DNA of 64,000 bases from Syntrophales bacterium (GTDB taxonomy: Bacteria; Desulfobacterota; Syntrophia; Syntrophales; PHBD01), in contig DAOSEM010000012.1 of the NCBI GenBank assembly GCA_035363115.1, positions 1 to 64,000 on the forward strand, in the 5' to 3' direction. A program made the position numbers and the translations under genes. Under the pieces are notes generated by a model. The model did not search any database. It was not told where the DNA came from and saw only the letters and a list, made by a program, of their open reading frames with translations. Within the stretch, counting starts at the first letter, position 1. Each line of letters starts with the position of its first letter. This document shows, piece after piece, positions 61,185 through 64,000 of this stretch.

Positions 61185-61213
61185 TTGACAGGGAGGGGCA
61201 TTTCGGATAAATG
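61185..61213 (+). promoter_or_regulatory. rpsT promoter
   Basis: TTGACA (61185-61190), a 17-bp spacer and TAAATG (61208-61213) fit a sigma-70 promoter about 30 bp before the rpsT start. Confidence 0.65.
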
Positions 61214-61245
61214 TCTCAACCTTAATTTCCCAAGGAGGAAGGCAG

Positions 61246-61515
61246 TTGGCCACACACGTATCCGCGATCAAGAGAAGCAAGCAGAATGAGAAACGGCGCC
61301 TTCGGAACGCCATGGTGAAGTCCAGTGTCAAGACGTCGGTCAAGCAGGTCCTCGGGGCCGTGGACAGCAAGGACAAGGAAGCGTCCCTGGCCGCGCTGAA
61401 CGAAGCGATCCCGGCGATCCAGAAGGCCGCCGCCAAGGGCGCCTTTCACAAGAAGACCGCTTCCCGCAAGGTCTCCCGCCTGACCAAGAAGGTCAACACG
61501 ATTCAAGCAAAGTAA
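61246..61515 (+). CDS. rpsT: 30S ribosomal protein S20
   Basis: An 89-residue helical ribosomal protein binding 16S rRNA (HVSAIKRSKQNEKRRLRNAMVKS; FHKKTASRKVSRLTKKVN). Initiation is at TTG (61246) with a strong AAGGAGGAAGG upstream. A UUG start on rpsT is shared with E. coli, where it is part of translational autocontrol; the same could apply here. Single gene, convergent with lptE. Confidence 0.97.
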   Translation: MATHVSAIKRSKQNEKRRLRNAMVKSSVKTSVKQVLGAVDSKDKEASLAALNEAIPAIQKAAAKGAFHKKTASRKVSRLTKKVNTIQAK

Positions 61516-61524
61516 CCCGGCCTT

Positions 61525-62058
61525 TCAGAAACCGGACAGGATCATGGAATAAGCCCTCTCGGCTGAGTCACTGGCCAGCTTGATGAGGGCTTCCTTTCTG
61601 TTGCGCTCGGTTACCGAAAGGCTCGTCGGGCTCACCTTGTAGTCTCCCGTCAGGCTGAAGTCGCTGTTCGCCCAGAGAACCTTCCCCGTCTCCCTCTCCT
61701 CAAAGGACAGGTCCACGATTGCAGTCCAGCGCTCTTCCGACGCCAGGTTTCCCGCGGTATAGGCCAGGGGCGTCCGGATAAGGGTCTTGATATTGCCCTT
61801 CAGGACGGCATCCGCCTGGGCCGCCTGGTCGACGACCTGGAAGCGCCCACCCTGGATGATCCGGTCGATGAAGGCCGACCGGAACGTGCTCTCCACATTG
61901 GGCTCGGTGGTGGCATTCCCGAAGGTTGTGACGTGGACCCGTTTGATGGCCGGATCGACGCCGTCGCCGCCGGTGCCCACGAAATGATAGCCGCAGGCCC
62001 ACAGGGATGTCAGGGCCAGCACGATGAGCCAGAAGATCTGCCGTCTCGAAAGCCGCAT
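61525..62058 (-). CDS. lptE: LPS-assembly lipoprotein LptE
   Basis: A 177-residue lipoprotein (lipobox LWAC) that plugs the LptD barrel and helps insert lipopolysaccharide in the outer membrane. GYHFVGTG follows the Cys and VHVTTFGNATTEPNVESTFRSAFIDRI is typical of the family. ATG 62058 is preferred over TTG 62067. It is downstream of leuS in the order common in Gram-negatives. Confidence 0.88.
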   Translation of the reverse strand: MRLSRRQIFWLIVLALTSLWACGYHFVGTGGDGVDPAIKRVHVTTFGNATTEPNVESTFRSAFIDRIIQGGRFQVVDQAAQADAVLKGNIKTLIRTPLAYTAGNLASEERWTAIVDLSFEERETGKVLWANSDFSLTGDYKVSPTSLSVTERNRKEALIKLASDSAERAYSMILSGF

Positions 62059-62076
62059 GGTCGCCAATCCTCCCCG

Positions 62077-64000
62077 TCAGCCCTTGATCACGATGTTGAC
62101 GAGCTTGCGGGGAACATAGACCTCCTTGACCACCTGCTTCCCCTCGATCATCTTGGCGATTTTCTCGTCCGCCCGGGCGAGCGCCTTGATCTTGTCCTCC
62201 TCCTCGTCGGCCGGCACGGTGATGCGGCTGCGGACCTTGCCGTTGACCTGGAGCACGACGGTAATCTCCTCCTCGGAAGCCACTTCCCGGTCCCACGCCG
62301 GCCAGGTCATGTCAGCCAGGGGCGTCTTCTGGCCGAGCGTTTCCCACAGCTCCTCGGTGATGTGGGGAACGATGGGGGCCATCATGAGAAGCACCGCCTC
62401 CACGGCCTCCCGGACCACCGAGAGGGCCTGCGTATCGCTCTTGTCCGGCCTGTTGAGCAGGTACAGGGCGTTCACCAGCTCCATGACGGCGCTGATGGCG
62501 GTATTGAAGCGGAAGCGGTCTTCCAGGTCGGCCGTGACCTTGCGGATCGTCTGATGAGTCTTCCGGCGGAGGTTTTTCAGGTCTCCGTCCAGGGGCGTCT
62601 TCCCGTCGAAGGGGGCCACGTCCCGGATGTCTTCCAGGTATTCCTCCATGACGATCCGCCAGATGCGGCTGAGGAAGCGGAAAGAGCCTTCCACGCCCTG
62701 GTCGCTCCATTCCAGGTCCTTCTCCGGCGGCGACGCGAACAGGCAGAAGGCCCGGGCCGTGTCGGCGCCGTATTTCTTGACGAGGTAGTCGGGATCGACG
62801 ATGTTCCTCAGCGATTTCGACATCTTCTCCGTTTTCCCGATGATGACGTCGCGGTTGCAGGAAGCACATTTCCCGTCCTTGACTTCTTCCGGGAAGAGGA
62901 AGCCGTGCTCGGGGCATTTCATCGTTTCCTTGCAGACCATGCCCTGCGTGAGCAGGTTCGCGAAGGGCTCGTCCACGCCGATGACACCGAAGTCCCGGAG
63001 CATCCGCGTATAGAAGCGGGAATAGAGAAGGTGCAGGATCGCATGCTCGATCCCGCCGATGTACTGGTCCACGGGCATCCAGTAGTCCAGGGCCTTCCGG
63101 TCCAGGCCGGGCTTGACGTCGTGGACGGCACAGCAGAACCGGTCGAAATACCAGGAGGATTCCACGAAGGTGTCCATTGTGTCGGTCTCGCGCCGGGCGG
63201 GGCCGCTGCAGCCGGGACAGGTCGTCTCGGCGAAGGCCTTGTGCCGCGCCAGGGGCGAGCCGCCCTCTCCGGTCAGCTCCACGTCCATCGGCAGGACCAC
63301 CGGGAGGTCTTTCTCGGGGACCGGCACGGTGCCGCACTTCTCGCAGTAGATCATGGGAATCGGAGCGCCCCAGTAGCGCTGGCGCGAAATTCCCCAGTCG
63401 CGGAGGCGGTACTGGATGGTCCGCTGGCCCCGCTTCAGGGAGATCAGGTGGTCCGCGATGGCGTCCAGGGCTTTCATGTTCTCCATCCCGTTGAACGGTC
63501 CGGAGTTCACGAGGATCCCCTCGTCGACGTAGGCCTCCGTCATGGTCTGGACGTTGAGCGCCCGGTTCGGCGGCTGGATGACCACGATGAGCGGAAGGTT
63601 GTACTTCTTGGCAAACTCGAAGTCGCGCTGGTCGTGGGTCGGCACCGCCATGACGCAACCCGTGCCGTAGTCGGCCAGGACGAAGTTGGCGGCAAAGATG
63701 GGCATCTTCTTGTGGGTCACGGGGTTCAGGCAGTACGACTCCAGAAAGACGCCTTCCTTCTCATAATAGTCGGAGGTGCGGAGGTTCTTGTCCTGCCGCT
63801 TGATCTTCTCGACGAACTCCTGGACCTCCTTCTCGCACTCCTTGCCTTTCGCCAGCTCCAGGACCAGGGGGTGCTCCGCGGCGACCAGCATGAACGTGGC
63901 CCCGTAAATGGTGTCCTGCCGGGTGGTGAAGACCTTGATCTCGCCGTTGCCGTCGGCCATGGGAAAGATCATCTCGAAGCCGTGGCTCTTGCCGATCCAG
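62077..64000 (-). CDS. leuS: Leucyl-tRNA synthetase, C-terminal part (5' end outside window)
   Basis: Partial: about 640 residues reaching the window edge. It includes part of the CP1 editing domain (FTTRQDTIYGATFM; GTGCVMAVPTHDQRDFEF), a zinc-ribbon-like CEKCGTVPVPEKDLPV, the catalytic signature EKMSKSLRNIVDP and the anticodon-binding region through VLQVNGKVRSRITVP. The reading frame continues at least to base 63999. It charges tRNA-Leu, and the editing domain clears norvaline and isoleucine errors. Confidence 0.97.
   Translation of the reverse strand, partial: WIGKSHGFEMIFPMADGNGEIKVFTTRQDTIYGATFMLVAAEHPLVLELAKGKECEKEVQEFVEKIKRQDKNLRTSDYYEKEGVFLESYCLNPVTHKKMPIFAANFVLADYGTGCVMAVPTHDQRDFEFAKKYNLPLIVVIQPPNRALNVQTMTEAYVDEGILVNSGPFNGMENMKALDAIADHLISLKRGQRTIQYRLRDWGISRQRYWGAPIPMIYCEKCGTVPVPEKDLPVVLPMDVELTGEGGSPLARHKAFAETTCPGCSGPARRETDTMDTFVESSWYFDRFCCAVHDVKPGLDRKALDYWMPVDQYIGGIEHAILHLLYSRFYTRMLRDFGVIGVDEPFANLLTQGMVCKETMKCPEHGFLFPEEVKDGKCASCNRDVIIGKTEKMSKSLRNIVDPDYLVKKYGADTARAFCLFASPPEKDLEWSDQGVEGSFRFLSRIWRIVMEEYLEDIRDVAPFDGKTPLDGDLKNLRRKTHQTIRKVTADLEDRFRFNTAISAVMELVNALYLLNRPDKSDTQALSVVREAVEAVLLMMAPIVPHITEELWETLGQKTPLADMTWPAWDREVASEEEITVVLQVNGKVRSRITVPADEEEDKIKALARADEKIAKMIEGKQVVKEVYVPRKLVNIVIKG

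Overview
The window looks like a chromosomal segment of a GC-rich, Gram-negative anaerobe of the Desulfobacterota (former Deltaproteobacteria), most likely near the Syntrophales. This rests on gene content and style (DUF6178 gene beside groEL, leuS-lptE order, small phasin-like protein, acyl-CoA ligase, frequent GTG/TTG starts), not on a database match.

Region 1 (1-3.6 kb) has a metallo-beta-lactamase-fold hydrolase, a spermidine-synthase-like protein split from its membrane half, a cold-shock protein and a small basic protein. Region 2 (3.6-19.4 kb) is the metabolic centre. Sixteen genes on the minus strand, mostly joined by 4-nt or 14-nt overlaps, encode the seven shikimate steps (aroF aroB aroD aroE aroK aroA aroC), both chorismate branches to Phe and Tyr (pheA, tyrA) and all of Trp synthesis (trpE G D C F B A). 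Two control regions divide it. An aromatic-rich leader peptide precedes aroF, and a leader with four consecutive Trp codons precedes trpE. Each is followed by two tandem terminator hairpins, so the upper and lower halves appear separately attenuated. No aromatic aminotransferase lies in the cluster.

Region 3 (19.5-45.5 kb) is ordinary mixed chromosome: adenine deaminase, TPM and SdpI-like membrane proteins, a second csp gene, AzlCD, a PLD-family protein, a DUF882 peptidase, a MATE pump, a four-PAS hybrid histidine kinase, a crotonase, an amidase/isochorismatase pair, a DMT transporter, an acyl-CoA ligase, a large unrecognised protein, and small secreted proteins including one built of 20-residue CVRC repeats.

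Region 4 (45.80-60.96 kb) is an integrative element in the 3' end of a tRNA-Arg(CCT) gene. A 55-bp direct repeat of the tRNA 3' part marks the two ends, and a matching 23-bp arm-type repeat lies just inside each end. It carries a tyrosine recombinase, a DNA methyltransferase + GHKL ATPase pair (candidate defence or restriction-like system), a small replication module (RepA-like ATPase, CHC2 zinc-finger protein, HTH proteins), a family of CAGTTT/CTATA hairpins, and, unexpectedly, DUF6178-groEL-groES-hsp20 bracketed by two of these hairpins.

Region 5 (60.9-64 kb) is conserved chromosome: tRNA-Arg, tRNA-Ala, rpsT with a UUG start, lptE and the 3' part of leuS.
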